Shown one piece after another: positions 41,715 through 50,777 of a stretch of DNA of 64,000 bases. The notes under the pieces were generated by a model that searched no databases, was not told the DNA's origin, and saw only the letters and a list, made by a program, of their open reading frames with translations. Each line of letters starts with the position of its first letter. The stretch's first letter is position 1. The stretch is from NCBI GenBank assembly GCA_934746715.1, contig CAKVFI010000003.1, positions 186,001 to 250,000 of the forward strand, read 5' to 3'. This DNA comes from an uncultured Clostridia bacterium (GTDB lineage: Bacteria; Bacillota; Clostridia; Christensenellales; UBA1242). Made by a program: the position numbers and the translations under genes.

Positions 41715-43004
41715 TTATTTTAAATTTTTAATGCAATAATCAACAAATTCATCAATCTTAATTTCAGTTTTTTCACCAGTTTTGTTGTTTTCAAGTTCCA
41801 ACAAACCATTGTCAACTGATTTGCCACAAACAACAACAAAAGGTGTGCCAGTTATTTTGGAATCCTTGATTTTTGCACCAATTGAAAGGTCTAATCTATC
41901 ATCAATTAAAACATCAACTCCATTTTCAATGAGAGTATCATGCAATTTGTTTGCAAGTGCTAATTTTGCACTGTCATCTGTTTTTGGAACAATATACAAT
42001 TTGTAAGGTGCAACATTGAGTGGAAGAGCCACGCCTTCAACTTTGCCATTGTTAACGATTGCATTTGCTTCATAAAGCATTGCCAAAGTTCTGCTTACGC
42101 CAATGCCATAGCAGCCCATAACATAGTTGCTTACACCATTGTCTTTGTTAACAAATGTGCCGTTCATAGATTTTGAATACTTGTCGCCAAGTTGGAAAAT
42201 ATGCCCCAATTCAACTGCCCTTTTTGTGGTCAAAGTATCTGTATCTTTAACGCCATAAACATCAAGCAAATATTGTTTGTGGTCTGGCCTTTCCAACAAC
42301 TCTTGGTTGAATGCTTGCCCTGTTACAGTGTCAAACAAAATAGTGTCTTCACCAATTTCGGAAAGGCACATAAATTCTTCCGATTTGCTACCGCCAATTG
42401 CGCCACTATCAGCACCCACTGGTTGAACATTAAGCCCAAGTTGATTAAATATTTCAATATATGCTTTTTTCATATTGTCATATTCAATATCCAAATCGCT
42501 TTTATCTCTGCCAAAACTATAAGCATCCATCATATCGAACGCTTTTCCGCGCAACAAATAACCACGAGTGCGGATCTCGTTTCTAAATTTAGGTCCAATT
42601 TGGAAATATGTAACAGGCAATTGTTTGTAAGATGTCAAACGGGATTTTGCATAAGCAACAACTGCTTCTTCTGCGGTTGGAGCAAGGCAAAAATTGCCAT
42701 TTTTGTTTAATGACCTAAACATAACTCCATCATCAACGTAATGGGACAATCTGCCAGAATCAATCCAAATTTTTTCTGGTTGCAAAATTGGCAAGGAAAG
42801 TTCAGAACAGCCATATTTTGTTAAAACATTGCAAATAATGGTGTCAATTTTCTTTTTAACCAAATAAGGAATGTGCCCAAAAGCAAAAATTCCGCTTGTA
42901 TATTGCTCTATTTGCCCTGTTTGCAACAAAATATCTTGCACTGGAAACTGTTGGTCTATATTAGTTAATTTTTTTGAAATAAGTCCTATTTGTGAAACTT
43001 TCAT
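41715..43004 (-). CDS. proS: Prolyl-tRNA synthetase without editing insertion
   Basis: Charges tRNA-Pro. Class II motifs: GCSELSLPILQPEKIW, LAPTAEEAV, FRNEIRTRGYLLRGKAFDMMDAYSF and YGIGVSRTLAMLYEAN, then an anticodon-binding domain. Bacterial ProRS of ~570 aa carries a ~180-residue editing insertion between motifs 2 and 3. Here that span is only a short linker (after GEDTILFD), giving 429 aa, so cleavage of Ala-tRNA-Pro must come from elsewhere, if at all. In Bacillus proS lies next to polC; here it ends the spoIIIA-nusB-xse run, starting at the xseB stop. Confidence 0.94.
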   Translation of the reverse strand: MKVSQIGLISKKLTNIDQQFPVQDILLQTGQIEQYTSGIFAFGHIPYLVKKKIDTIICNVLTKYGCSELSLPILQPEKIWIDSGRLSHYVDDGVMFRSLNKNGNFCLAPTAEEAVVAYAKSRLTSYKQLPVTYFQIGPKFRNEIRTRGYLLRGKAFDMMDAYSFGRDKSDLDIEYDNMKKAYIEIFNQLGLNVQPVGADSGAIGGSKSEEFMCLSEIGEDTILFDTVTGQAFNQELLERPDHKQYLLDVYGVKDTDTLTTKRAVELGHIFQLGDKYSKSMNGTFVNKDNGVSNYVMGCYGIGVSRTLAMLYEANAIVNNGKVEGVALPLNVAPYKLYIVPKTDDSAKLALANKLHDTLIENGVDVLIDDRLDLSIGAKIKDSKITGTPFVVVCGKSVDNGLLELENNKTGEKTEIKIDEFVDYCIKNLK

Positions 43005-43204
43005 TATTCTTCGTCCCTTTTATCTTTTTCGTTAAATTCTTTCTTTATCATTATAATCTTACCTTTGGCTTTTTCCAAATCATTTAAGCAGGTTTTTGCA
43101 AGTTTGCACCCTTCTTCATACAATTTTAGGCTTTCATCTAATGTTGTGCCTTTTTCAAGTTTTTCGGCAATTTCTTCAAGTCTTTTGATGTTTTGTTCTA
43201 ACAT
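43004..43204 (-). CDS. xseB: Exodeoxyribonuclease VII small subunit
   Basis: 66-residue helical protein with RLEEIAEKLEKGTTLDESLKLYEEGCKLAKTC, the family signature. Several copies bind one XseA to form an exonuclease that trims single-stranded DNA. AAGGAG precedes the ATG. It overlaps xseA by 7 nt and proS by 1 nt. Confidence 0.95.
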   Translation of the reverse strand: MLEQNIKRLEEIAEKLEKGTTLDESLKLYEEGCKLAKTCLNDLEKAKGKIIMIKKEFNEKDKRDEE

Positions 43205-44373
43205 ATTTTCTCCTTTTTTGTTACAACTGCATTCAATTTTACATCTGTTGCAACAATTTCAAGTTCATCTCCAATTTTAACATTTTTGTTGTTGATTGGT
43301 TGATTTTTAACACTAACATAAGAATATCCTTTGCTCATCAATTTTGCAGGATTTAGTTTATCTAGTGTGTTAATAACTATATCAACCCTATGTGTTGTGT
43401 TGTTAATTGTTTTATCAATCGCAGCATCGCAATCATTAAGCAAATCATTAATGTGCAAAATTTCATCATTAACAAGTGAATTAATTTGTTTGTCAATGCT
43501 TAAAATCGCCATTTGATTTTGGCTTTCAAGCATTGAAAATTGATTTAAAGTTGCAGCTTCTATTGCTTGCAAATTATCATTAACATACTTAATCATGTCT
43601 TTAACATCGTAAGTTACAAGTTCCGCTGCTGCACTTGGTGTCGGTGCACGCAAATCTGCAACAAAATCTAAAATGCTAAAATCTGTTTCATGCCCCACTG
43701 CACTTATTAATGGTTTGTTGCAAATATATGCAATGCGTGCCAGTTTTTCATCATTAAATGGTGCCAAATCTTCAATACTTCCACCACCACGAGCAACAAT
43801 AATAACATCAACATCGGTATAATTGTCAAAATACATTATACCTTCAATAACTTGGTCAACAGCAAATTTGCCTTGCACTTGCGCATCGTACACATAAATA
43901 TCCAAATTTGGATTGCGCCTGCTTGTGATGTTGCGAATATCTTGCAAAACTGCCCCAGTTGCGCTTGTTACAACGCCAATGGAATTTACAAAACGCGGCA
44001 GAGGAATTTTGTGCATTTCATCAAACAAACCTTCTTTGCTTAACTTGTCTTTTAATGCCAAAAATTGTTGATACAATTCACCTTGCCCACACAATTCCAT
44101 TTTGCTGACATTAAGCGACAATTTTCCACCTTTTGGATAATATTTTATATTGCCACGGCATTCAACCATATCACCTATTTTAAACTCTTGTTTTGCCCCA
44201 AATTGAACGCAAGAAAGCATGTTTTCATTGTCTTTTAATGTAAAATATGCAATCCCTCTAGTTACAGAAAAACTAGACAACTCGCCTGTTACAGCAATAT
44301 CTTCCAAAATGATTTCGTTGTCTATTAAATCCTTAATTATCTTGTTGATTTGGGAAACGGAAAAAACTTTCAT
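43198..44373 (-). CDS. xseA: Exodeoxyribonuclease VII large subunit
   Basis: Catalytic subunit. N-terminal OB fold (about 1-100: SQINKIIKDLI, GELSSFSVTRG-type strand, YFTLKD) then the nuclease domain with GVVTSATGAVLQDI, DVIIVARGGGSIEDL and SAVGHETDFSILDFVADLRAPTPSAAAE. 391 aa is a little short of 440; the coiled coil is reduced. No Shine-Dalgarno sequence is clear before the ATG, and nusB lies 81 bp upstream. Confidence 0.95.
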   Translation of the reverse strand: MKVFSVSQINKIIKDLIDNEIILEDIAVTGELSSFSVTRGIAYFTLKDNENMLSCVQFGAKQEFKIGDMVECRGNIKYYPKGGKLSLNVSKMELCGQGELYQQFLALKDKLSKEGLFDEMHKIPLPRFVNSIGVVTSATGAVLQDIRNITSRRNPNLDIYVYDAQVQGKFAVDQVIEGIMYFDNYTDVDVIIVARGGGSIEDLAPFNDEKLARIAYICNKPLISAVGHETDFSILDFVADLRAPTPSAAAELVTYDVKDMIKYVNDNLQAIEAATLNQFSMLESQNQMAILSIDKQINSLVNDEILHINDLLNDCDAAIDKTINNTTHRVDIVINTLDKLNPAKLMSKGYSYVSVKNQPINNKNVKIGDELEIVATDVKLNAVVTKKEKIC

Positions 44374-44453
44374 TTTAACTAGGCTTTTTGTTGTTTTAAT
44401 TATTTTGTCAACTTGTTGTGTTTGTAACTACATAATGCAAAATCTTCTCAAAA

Positions 44454-44831
44454 TTAATTATACATTGTTGCAAGCACGCCATTGATGAACTTTGGGCTTT
44501 TGTCGGTTGAATATTTTTTTGCAAGTTCAACACATTCATTTATAACCACTTGTTTTGGGTTTTGTTTGACATAATCCAATTCAATAACTGCCAATGTTAA
44601 AATTGACAAATCAATTTTGTAAAGTCTTTCAATTGTGTAACCTTTAAGATTTGCTGAAATTTTGGCGTTGATTTCTTGATAATGTTCTGCAAAATTGGTT
44701 AAAACTGTGTTCACAAACTGCAAACATTCGCTATCAGCATTTTCAAGCACATCATTTTCATCTGCATCTGGATTAAAAAATTTGGAATATATTGTTTTAA
44801 ATGCAAGTTCACGCATCTCTGTTCTTTTCAT
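44454..44831 (-). CDS. nusB: Transcription antitermination factor NusB
   Basis: All-helical protein of the rRNA antitermination complex with NusE. MKRTEMRELAFKTIYSKFF at the start and ELDYVKQNPKQVVINECVELAKKYSTDKSPKFINGVLATMY at the end are characteristic. 125 aa from the ATG at 44831, which follows AGGAGAAATT. It lies downstream of the asp23-like gene, as nusB does beside yqhY in Bacillus. Confidence 0.94.
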   Translation of the reverse strand: MKRTEMRELAFKTIYSKFFNPDADENDVLENADSECLQFVNTVLTNFAEHYQEINAKISANLKGYTIERLYKIDLSILTLAVIELDYVKQNPKQVVINECVELAKKYSTDKSPKFINGVLATMYN

Positions 44832-44891
44832 AATTTCTCCTGTAAAAATCAATGGTTTGCATTCACCATAAAACGCAAAAAATCTCTCAAT

Positions 44892-45248
44892 TTAGAGAGA
44901 ATTTTTTTCGGCATCTTCAATATGCACATTAATTGAAACTATTTTTAAAGGCAACAATGAATTTATGCTGTTTTTAACATTTTGTTGCACACGATAAACA
45001 ATATCGCTAATTTCAACATCTGTGTCCACCACCACATAGATATCAATTACAACGCCGGATTTGGTGTACTTAACTCTAACACCTTTGCCGATATTGGAAT
45101 CGAACAACTTTTTAAAGAAAAACCCCTTTGGTTGATACAAATCAATAACCCCAGAAATTTCTTTTGTTGCAAGACTGATGATTGACACAACCATATTTTT
45201 GTTGATTAATGCTTCACTTTCACCATTAAAATTTTTAATTTGTGCCAT
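44892..45248 (-). CDS. Asp23/Gls24 family protein (YqhY-like)
   Basis: 118 aa with the family pattern ISLATKEISGVIDLY, GVRVKYTKSGVVIDIYVVVDTDVEISDIVYRVQQNVKNSI and VSINVHIED. In Bacillus yqhY lies between accC and nusB and affects acetyl-CoA carboxylase; here accB-accC are absent, but the position between spoIIIAH and nusB is kept. GAGGT precedes the ATG. Function here is inferred from the family only. Confidence 0.9.
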   Translation of the reverse strand: MAQIKNFNGESEALINKNMVVSIISLATKEISGVIDLYQPKGFFFKKLFDSNIGKGVRVKYTKSGVVIDIYVVVDTDVEISDIVYRVQQNVKNSINSLLPLKIVSINVHIEDAEKNSL

Positions 45249-45312
45249 AAAAACCTCTATGGTTAGTATAACACAACAAACAGCAAATTAGCAACAATTT
45301 TAAGGTTAAATT

Positions 45313-45801
45313 TTAAGCGGAAGGAATAATAATAACTTTGTCCAACTCACAACCCAATTGACGAGTTACAACACTTGCAATTTGAGCAACTTCTGCTGTT
45401 GTGAGTTCAGCTGATTGCACAAACACATTAACATTTGAACTTGAAGAAGAAACAATTGCATCACTAAAACCTTTGCCACGGATAATGCCCTCTGTAACCA
45501 ATTCCTTTTCCATCATGCTGATAAGTTGTTGTTTATTGGCTTCTGCCTCCTTTTTGGCACTGTCACTTGATGATGCACTGGTTAAAATTGAATCATAAAA
45601 TTGAATTTCTTGTGCGCGTGTGGCTTCGCGTTCGGTGCGATAAGTTACATAAAAATTTGCACTTGTTGTGCTTGTTTGTTGGCTTGTTTTTGTTGAAAGT
45701 GAACTATTTAATGCAACATTTACATAACCAGTTACAAGCAACAATGCAATCATAACCGACAAAATTATAATCTTTTTCTTTTTGCTTAATGTTTTTTTCA
45801 T
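45313..45801 (-). CDS. spoIIIAH: Stage III sporulation protein AH
   Basis: Mother-cell membrane protein whose outer domain binds forespore SpoIIQ and forms part of the feeding channel. One N-terminal membrane helix (about 11-30), a Ser/Thr-rich linker, then the helical-beta YscJ/FliF-like domain (FYVTYRTEREATRAQEIQFYDSIL to ELDKVIIIPS). 162 aa, somewhat shorter than Bacillus (218). AGGAGG precedes the ATG. Last gene of spoIIIA. Confidence 0.93.
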   Translation of the reverse strand: MKKTLSKKKKIIILSVMIALLLVTGYVNVALNSSLSTKTSQQTSTTSANFYVTYRTEREATRAQEIQFYDSILTSASSSDSAKKEAEANKQQLISMMEKELVTEGIIRGKGFSDAIVSSSSSNVNVFVQSAELTTAEVAQIASVVTRQLGCELDKVIIIPSA

Positions 45802-45809
45802 AAATCCTC

Positions 45810-46268
45810 CTATTCACTTGATAAAATTTCGATATTACCATTTGTAACATCAACAACTGCTTCAACCGCGTGTAGCACTTTGAGTCGCCTTGCTGTGTCA
45901 TTTAGCCCTTTGGCTGTAATAATGATTCCTTTTATTGGTGGAAATGTGTTGATATTTATCTTTGAGTTTTCAACGCTCACATCGCTCATGTCAAGAGTTA
46001 TCATAACCTTAACATTTTCCACCCCATTGATGTTTGACAACACATCTTGCAAGTTTGATTCCAAGTTTGCAACATATGATGTTATTGTCATTTCGTCTTG
46101 ATAGGTTGATTTTGTTAAGGACTTTGATTTTGAACTTGACCCAGAGTTTGATAAATATATCAACAACAAAACAACAACAAATATAACAGCGATGTAAATT
46201 TCAATGTGTTTGATATTTTTGAGTTTTTCCAACCATTTAAATTTGATTTTCTTTTCATTTTCACTCAT
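45810..46268 (-). CDS. spoIIIAG: Stage III sporulation protein AG
   Basis: Ring-forming protein of the sporulation channel. A membrane helix (about 24-40) is followed by a Ser/Lys linker and a ring-building-motif domain with LESNLQDVLSNINGVENVKVMITL and IKGIIITAKGLNDTARRLKVLHAVEAV, strongly family-typical. 152 aa. It overlaps spoIIIAF by 8 nt. Confidence 0.93.
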   Translation of the reverse strand: MSENEKKIKFKWLEKLKNIKHIEIYIAVIFVVVLLLIYLSNSGSSSKSKSLTKSTYQDEMTITSYVANLESNLQDVLSNINGVENVKVMITLDMSDVSVENSKININTFPPIKGIIITAKGLNDTARRLKVLHAVEAVVDVTNGNIEILSSE

Positions 46269-46734
46269 CGAAAATTATCACCTCATCATTTAAATTTGTG
46301 TGTTGTTTCACCACTTCAGTTATCAACTCATATTTACTAATATGCTTGTCCGTTGGGTTATAGACTATGTTTTTTATATTAACAAAACACGAATTATAAA
46401 CTATTTCGTTGTTTTCAAGCGCAAAATTTAAGGTTATGTCGATGTTGCTTATTCCTTGATTGTTTAAATCAAATATGATTATATTTTTTGTTTGTTCAAC
46501 TTTTTGATTTGCAATGTAGTTAATCAATTTTTGGTTAACTTCAATGCTGTTATAGTTTATTTCTAGATTTTTTGTTTTTGCAAAAAAATTAATAACAGGG
46601 TTTAATATCACAGCCACCACAAAAATTGAAAATATGCTTTTAATGTATTTGCTTGTTGAACCTGATGGCATAATTGCATCAATTAACACCCCACAAAGCG
46701 CTATGCCTAAAATACTTAACACATATCCTTTCAT
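46261..46734 (-). CDS. spoIIIAF: Stage III sporulation protein AF
   Basis: Two N-terminal membrane helices (VLSILGIALCGVLIDAIMP; IFSIFVVAVILNPVINFF) and a soluble ring-building domain. The ATG at 46734 forms an ATGA overlap with the spoIIIAE stop; the much longer frame lies inside spoIIIAE and is rejected. 157 aa. The sequence is divergent, so order in the operon supports the call as much as similarity does. Confidence 0.87.
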   Translation of the reverse strand: MKGYVLSILGIALCGVLIDAIMPSGSTSKYIKSIFSIFVVAVILNPVINFFAKTKNLEINYNSIEVNQKLINYIANQKVEQTKNIIIFDLNNQGISNIDITLNFALENNEIVYNSCFVNIKNIVYNPTDKHISKYELITEVVKQHTNLNDEVIIFDE

Positions 46735-47975
46735 CACACCACCACATTTGCTGTTGTCATAATAAGGCCAACCGACAACAAGTACATAAACCCAACCGCA
46801 ATAATTGCCGTTGAAAGCATTGTTATTGATTTTGACACTCCTGTTAAAAAACTTGAAGTTTTTGCCTCGCCCATTGCTTGCAAAATTGCTGCAACAAGTT
46901 TTAACATCAAGCTGAACAATGCAATTTGAATTATTGGAGAGATGATTGTTGACAAGCAAAGCAAAACGCCAACAAAACCAACAGCATTTTTAATGAGCAT
47001 TGTGCTGGACAAAATTATATCCATTCCGTCTGACAAATACCCACCCATAACTGGCACAGAACTTTTGATTGTAAACTTTGTTGTGCGTATGCCAAGGCTA
47101 TCAAATTTGCCCGCCGTTATCCCTTGCAATGTGAACACTGCAAAGAATATTGTAAATATCAACCCCACACTCCACTTAAAAAACCCAGATATAAATGAAT
47201 TAAATTTGTCCAACTTAACTGTATCCGTCAAGTTTGAGATGATTGAAAACACAAAACTTAACGTAAACATTGGCACAATAAAAAAACTGAAAAAGTCTGC
47301 AATGTATGTTGACATTATTGAAACCACTGGCTGAAATGTTGAAACGCTTGCCGTTGCTCCCAAACCAATCATTAAAGTGAGCAAAATTGGGAATGTTGCG
47401 TTCATCTGTTTTGACATGTTTTGCACTGCCGCAGTTGATGTTGAAACCAAAGTTTTTATCATTGTCACAACTAACACACTAACAGCCATAAAACAAACAA
47501 GTTGAATTAAGCTGGAACTGGATTTTTCATTGAACTTGCTTTTAAACCCAGACAACAAGTTGCCCACAACACCAATTGCAACAATTATTGCAAGCAATGG
47601 CATGTATTTTAACGCCGAGCCGCCGATTAATGCCAACACACTTGTAAACATGTTTGAATAATTTACTGCGTTTTCTCCAGTGATAATTGAGTATACTTTT
47701 GATTTTACACTTTTGATTGTAAAGATGTTGGAACTGTTCTGTTCAAACTCTTCAACCAAGCCATTAAAAGAAGAAAAATCAATTTCATCAAGTTCTTTAA
47801 CAACGGAATTGTTAAGTTCTTCGCTTACTTCTGCCAAAGTTGTTGTGGCACAATAAACTGGTTTTGGGGTTGCAAGCGCACATATAACAATAACAACACA
47901 CAAAAGCATAACAATTTGCTGCCGATATTTTGATGTGTTTAAAAGTTTTGGCGGTATATATCTTTTTGTTTTCAT
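46734..47975 (-). CDS. spoIIIAE: Stage III sporulation protein AE
   Basis: Polytopic export-apparatus-like membrane protein of the channel. It has a signal-peptide-like start and an acidic segment (EELNNSVVKELDEIDFSSF). About seven membrane helices follow, with conserved phrases FPILLTLMIGLGATASVSTFQPVV, SLGIRTTKFTIKSSVPVMGGYLSDGMDIIL and LQAMGEAKTSSFLTGVSKSI. 413 aa is normal. It overlaps spoIIIAD by 4 nt. Confidence 0.95.
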   Translation of the reverse strand: MKTKRYIPPKLLNTSKYRQQIVMLLCVVIVICALATPKPVYCATTTLAEVSEELNNSVVKELDEIDFSSFNGLVEEFEQNSSNIFTIKSVKSKVYSIITGENAVNYSNMFTSVLALIGGSALKYMPLLAIIVAIGVVGNLLSGFKSKFNEKSSSSLIQLVCFMAVSVLVVTMIKTLVSTSTAAVQNMSKQMNATFPILLTLMIGLGATASVSTFQPVVSIMSTYIADFFSFFIVPMFTLSFVFSIISNLTDTVKLDKFNSFISGFFKWSVGLIFTIFFAVFTLQGITAGKFDSLGIRTTKFTIKSSVPVMGGYLSDGMDIILSSTMLIKNAVGFVGVLLCLSTIISPIIQIALFSLMLKLVAAILQAMGEAKTSSFLTGVSKSITMLSTAIIAVGFMYLLSVGLIMTTANVVV

Positions 47976-48358
47976 AATAGCCCCACAACCATGTTTACAA
48001 CTGCCTTAACAATAGGCAGCGATACCAACAAAATAACAACTTTTGCGGCAAACAAAATTTTGTCTGCAATGCTGCTTGCCCCAGCATCAACACATATGTT
48101 TGAAGCAAATTCAGCAATATAACCGATTGCAATAATTTTAAACAGTGGCGACAAAAGGTTGTTGTTGATGCCAGTTATTTCAAATATAGAAAAAAAGTTT
48201 GACATCACTTGTTTTAAGCTGTCAATTGTCATAATAATGATTAAAATACTGCCAACAAGTGAAATTATCAAAGCAATTTCTGGGCGCGTTTGCTTAACCA
48301 GAATATTTGCCAAAATTGTTACAAAAGCGATGGCAATTATCTTAAAGAGCACCGACAT
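47972..48358 (-). CDS. spoIIIAD: Stage III sporulation protein AD
   Basis: Small polytopic membrane protein, related to SpoIIIAC. Four hydrophobic segments, the phrase KQTRPEIALIISLVGSILIIIMTID and GYIAEFASNICVDAGASSIADKI are family-typical. The ATG at 48358 follows TAGGTGATT, which overlaps the spoIIIAC stop; an in-frame GTG two codons upstream lies in the ribosome site. Confidence 0.93.
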   Translation of the reverse strand: MSVLFKIIAIAFVTILANILVKQTRPEIALIISLVGSILIIIMTIDSLKQVMSNFFSIFEITGINNNLLSPLFKIIAIGYIAEFASNICVDAGASSIADKILFAAKVVILLVSLPIVKAVVNMVVGLL

Positions 48359-48364
48359 AATCAC

Positions 48365-48553
48365 CTAAAAAACAAAAAGTGTTTTAACCGTTGAAAACAA
48401 TTGTTGCACCAAATCCACCACAACAAGCAAACTTATAATTAAGCCTGCCAAAGTTGTTATTGATGCAATTTCTTCTTTGCCACAATACTTTAAAATTTGG
48501 TTTACGATTGAAGTAATCAAACCAATACCTGCCAATTTAAAAATAATTTCCAT
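48365..48553 (-). CDS. spoIIIAC: Stage III sporulation protein AC
   Basis: 62-residue protein with two membrane helices (FKLAGIGLITSIVNQILKY and IASITTLAGLIISLLVVVDLV), as in all SpoIIIAC proteins. AAGGTGG precedes the ATG at 48553; upstream GTG codons lie in the ribosome site. The next gene starts almost at once. Confidence 0.93.
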   Translation of the reverse strand: MEIIFKLAGIGLITSIVNQILKYCGKEEIASITTLAGLIISLLVVVDLVQQLFSTVKTLFVF

Positions 48554-48589
48554 ATGCACCACCTTATTTAATTTGGTTGTTCTTTTGTG

Positions 48590-49063
48590 TTAAATCAGCA
48601 AAATTGCCACTGCCAACGCAAACAAAAGCGATAATTTGATTATCATTGGGCACATTTTTGCTTTGTTTTCTTGTGCTATTTTAAGTTTTTCGTTAATTGA
48701 CAAAATATAGCCTTCCAACTGATTGATTTCATTGTCTTTGTCAAATTTGCCGATGTTTTTAACGATGTTTTCAAGCTCAACTCTTTCATCTGTTTCCAAA
48801 ATTTTTAAATTAGATAAATCAATTTTGCCAGTTTTTAAGTAATTTTGATAGTCCAAAACAAAGATTTTAAAGTTCTTTTTGCAGTTTAATTCTTTCAAAA
48901 ATTTGTTCAATTTTTCTTGTTTAAATGCAACATTAATTTTAAATTGATTTAAAAATTGTTTTAGATTAAAATAAAAATCAAATTTATCTTTATACTGCTC
49001 GCTCAAAGATATTGCAATCAACATAATCACAGCAATCAAAACGCCAATCAATATCCATTTCAT
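48590..49063 (-). CDS. spoIIIAB: Stage III sporulation protein AB
   Basis: Membrane helices at both ends (about 3-20 and 139-157) enclose a charged helical cytoplasmic part. This is the SpoIIIAB layout, whose fold resembles type II secretion protein F. The sequence is weakly conserved; position between AA and AC supports it. The start at 49063 follows TAGGTGATT overlapping the spoIIIAA stop, the same junction used between AC and AD. Confidence 0.85.
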   Translation of the reverse strand: MKWILIGVLIAVIMLIAISLSEQYKDKFDFYFNLKQFLNQFKINVAFKQEKLNKFLKELNCKKNFKIFVLDYQNYLKTGKIDLSNLKILETDERVELENIVKNIGKFDKDNEINQLEGYILSINEKLKIAQENKAKMCPMIIKLSLLFALAVAILLI

Positions 49064-49065
49064 AA

Positions 49066-49971
49066 TCACCTACAATACAAAGCATTGAGTTTGTCGTTAA
49101 ACACAGCATTAAGTGTGCCCGGGCCTTGTGATGACCCCAAAACCACAAAACGATTAAAATATTTTTCTTCCAAAACTTTTTCAAAACTGGCTTTTCTGCG
49201 CAACTCATTTACATCTTTTGCATGAATTGTTGCCACAACTTTAACCCCACAATTTAAGGCTTCTTTTACTATGTCCAAATCCTTTTCCAAATCCAACTCA
49301 TCTGTAACAATCACATCTGGGCTCATGCTGCGTATTCCATTTTTAAAGGCAATGCGTTTGTTACAATTTGCAATAATATCACAAAAACCACCCAAAGATA
49401 ATGCTGGTTCTCCATCAACACACGAACATATCTCATTGCGTTCATCAACAATTAATATATTTTTGGAAATATTGTGCTCACACAATTGAAAAACAAAATC
49501 CCGCAAAAATGTTGTCTTGCCCGCCCCCGGTGGCGAAACTATCAATGTGTTTTCAATTTCATCACCATTAACTAGATACTCATATGCATTTAAACTGCAA
49601 TTTTTAATTTGGTGTGGTATTCTAATGTTGACTGATTGAAAATCTTTAATTGTAACCAATTTGTTGCCGTCAAAAACGTAGCTGCCACAAATGCCAACTC
49701 TAATCCCTTTTGGCAAGCTTATGTAACCTTGAATTAAACTTTCATTGTAAGCATAAAGTGAGTTTTCACTTATTCTTCTCATAAAATTGTCCAACATTGC
49801 TTTGTCAACCACAACCAACTGCTGCTTTTCATTTTTTAGGTAATATTTTTTGTTTTTAACACAAACAATCAAGTTTTGCCCTAAACGCATTCTAATTTCG
49901 GTTATGTCGGCAAAATTAAAATATTTTTTAATCAATGCGTAGGTTTCGCAATCCAAATAATCTTTTAACAT
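49066..49971 (-). CDS. spoIIIAA: Stage III sporulation protein AA (ATPase)
   Basis: Secretion-type ATPase thought to power the spoIIIA channel. Walker A SPPGAGKTTFLRDFV, Walker B-like ILIVDERNEICSC, and IRSMSPDVIVTDEL follow an N-terminal domain with TEIRMRLGQNLIV. 301 aa. First gene of the eight-gene operon; in Bacillus it is driven by sigma-E in the mother cell. No clear Shine-Dalgarno sequence lies before the ATG. Confidence 0.95.
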   Translation of the reverse strand: MLKDYLDCETYALIKKYFNFADITEIRMRLGQNLIVCVKNKKYYLKNEKQQLVVVDKAMLDNFMRRISENSLYAYNESLIQGYISLPKGIRVGICGSYVFDGNKLVTIKDFQSVNIRIPHQIKNCSLNAYEYLVNGDEIENTLIVSPPGAGKTTFLRDFVFQLCEHNISKNILIVDERNEICSCVDGEPALSLGGFCDIIANCNKRIAFKNGIRSMSPDVIVTDELDLEKDLDIVKEALNCGVKVVATIHAKDVNELRRKASFEKVLEEKYFNRFVVLGSSQGPGTLNAVFNDKLNALYCR

Positions 49972-50063
49972 AAATAAAAGTATTAAATAAATTTTGGCTA
50001 AATTTGTAACAAATTACAAAAGTTTTAGTTTGTTTTGTCTTAACTTGTAAAAACCATAAAAAT

Positions 50064-50091
50064 AAAAAAACAACACCGAAATGGTGTTGCT
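50064..50091 (-). terminator. efp terminator
   Basis: Minus strand GCAACACC/GGTGTTGT, ATTTC loop, T7. Confidence 0.85.
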
Positions 50092-50114
50092 TGTTTGATG
50101 TTAAATTGCAAATC

Positions 50115-50693
50115 TTACAATCTTTCCATATATTCGCCAGTACGAGTGTCCACGCGGATACGGTCACCTTCATTGATGAACATAGGAACTTGAAGTGTGT
50201 AACCAGTTTCAAGTGTAACTGGCTTGCCACCTGTTTTAACAGTATCGCCACGAACTGCTGGGTCACATTTTGTAACTGTAAGTTCAACAAAAATAGGTGC
50301 TTCAACATTGATTGGTTGACCATTGTAGAATTGAACGTTGCAGTTTGTGTTTTCAACAACAAAGTTCAAAACATCTTTAACGCTTTCATAGTTGAATGGG
50401 ATTTGGTCATAAGTTTGATTGTCCATAAAGTAGTACAAATCGCCTTCCTTGTAAAGATAAACCATTTCCTTACGTTCAATTGAAATGTCGTTAATTTTTT
50501 CACTAGGGTTGTAAGTACGTTCCAAAACCTTGCCAGTGATAACATTTTTAAGTGTTGTTCTAACAAATGCAGCGCCTTTGCCTGGTTTTACATGTTGGAA
50601 ATCAACAACCAAGAACAAACTTGGTTTTTTAGGGTCAGTAGATGTGCCATCATCAAAGATAACACCTTTTCTAATATCGCCTGCTGTAATCAT
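50115..50693 (-). CDS. efp: Translation elongation factor P
   Basis: Helps ribosomes through proline runs. MITAGDIRKGVIFDD start, tip loop HVKPGKGAAFVRTTLKN whose Lys is the usual site of modification, and the C-terminal GDTVKTGGKPVTLETGYTLQVPMFINEGDRIRVDTRTGEYMERL signature. 192 aa, slightly longer than the typical 185. GGAAAAA before the ATG is a modest ribosome site. Upstream of spoIIIA as in Bacillus, but separated by a terminator. Confidence 0.97.
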   Translation of the reverse strand: MITAGDIRKGVIFDDGTSTDPKKPSLFLVVDFQHVKPGKGAAFVRTTLKNVITGKVLERTYNPSEKINDISIERKEMVYLYKEGDLYYFMDNQTYDQIPFNYESVKDVLNFVVENTNCNVQFYNGQPINVEAPIFVELTVTKCDPAVRGDTVKTGGKPVTLETGYTLQVPMFINEGDRIRVDTRTGEYMERL

Positions 50694-50777
50694 AAATTTT
50701 TCCTTTTAATTATATTTGCTAATAAGCATTATTTTAACTATTCAATTTTAGCACATTTTGGCAGTTTTGCCAACCAT

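Noticed and set aside
46735..46959. A longer SpoIIIAF with ~75 extra N-terminal residues
   Set aside because: The extra part lies wholly inside spoIIIAE in another frame; the ATGA overlap at 46734 is the normal junction.
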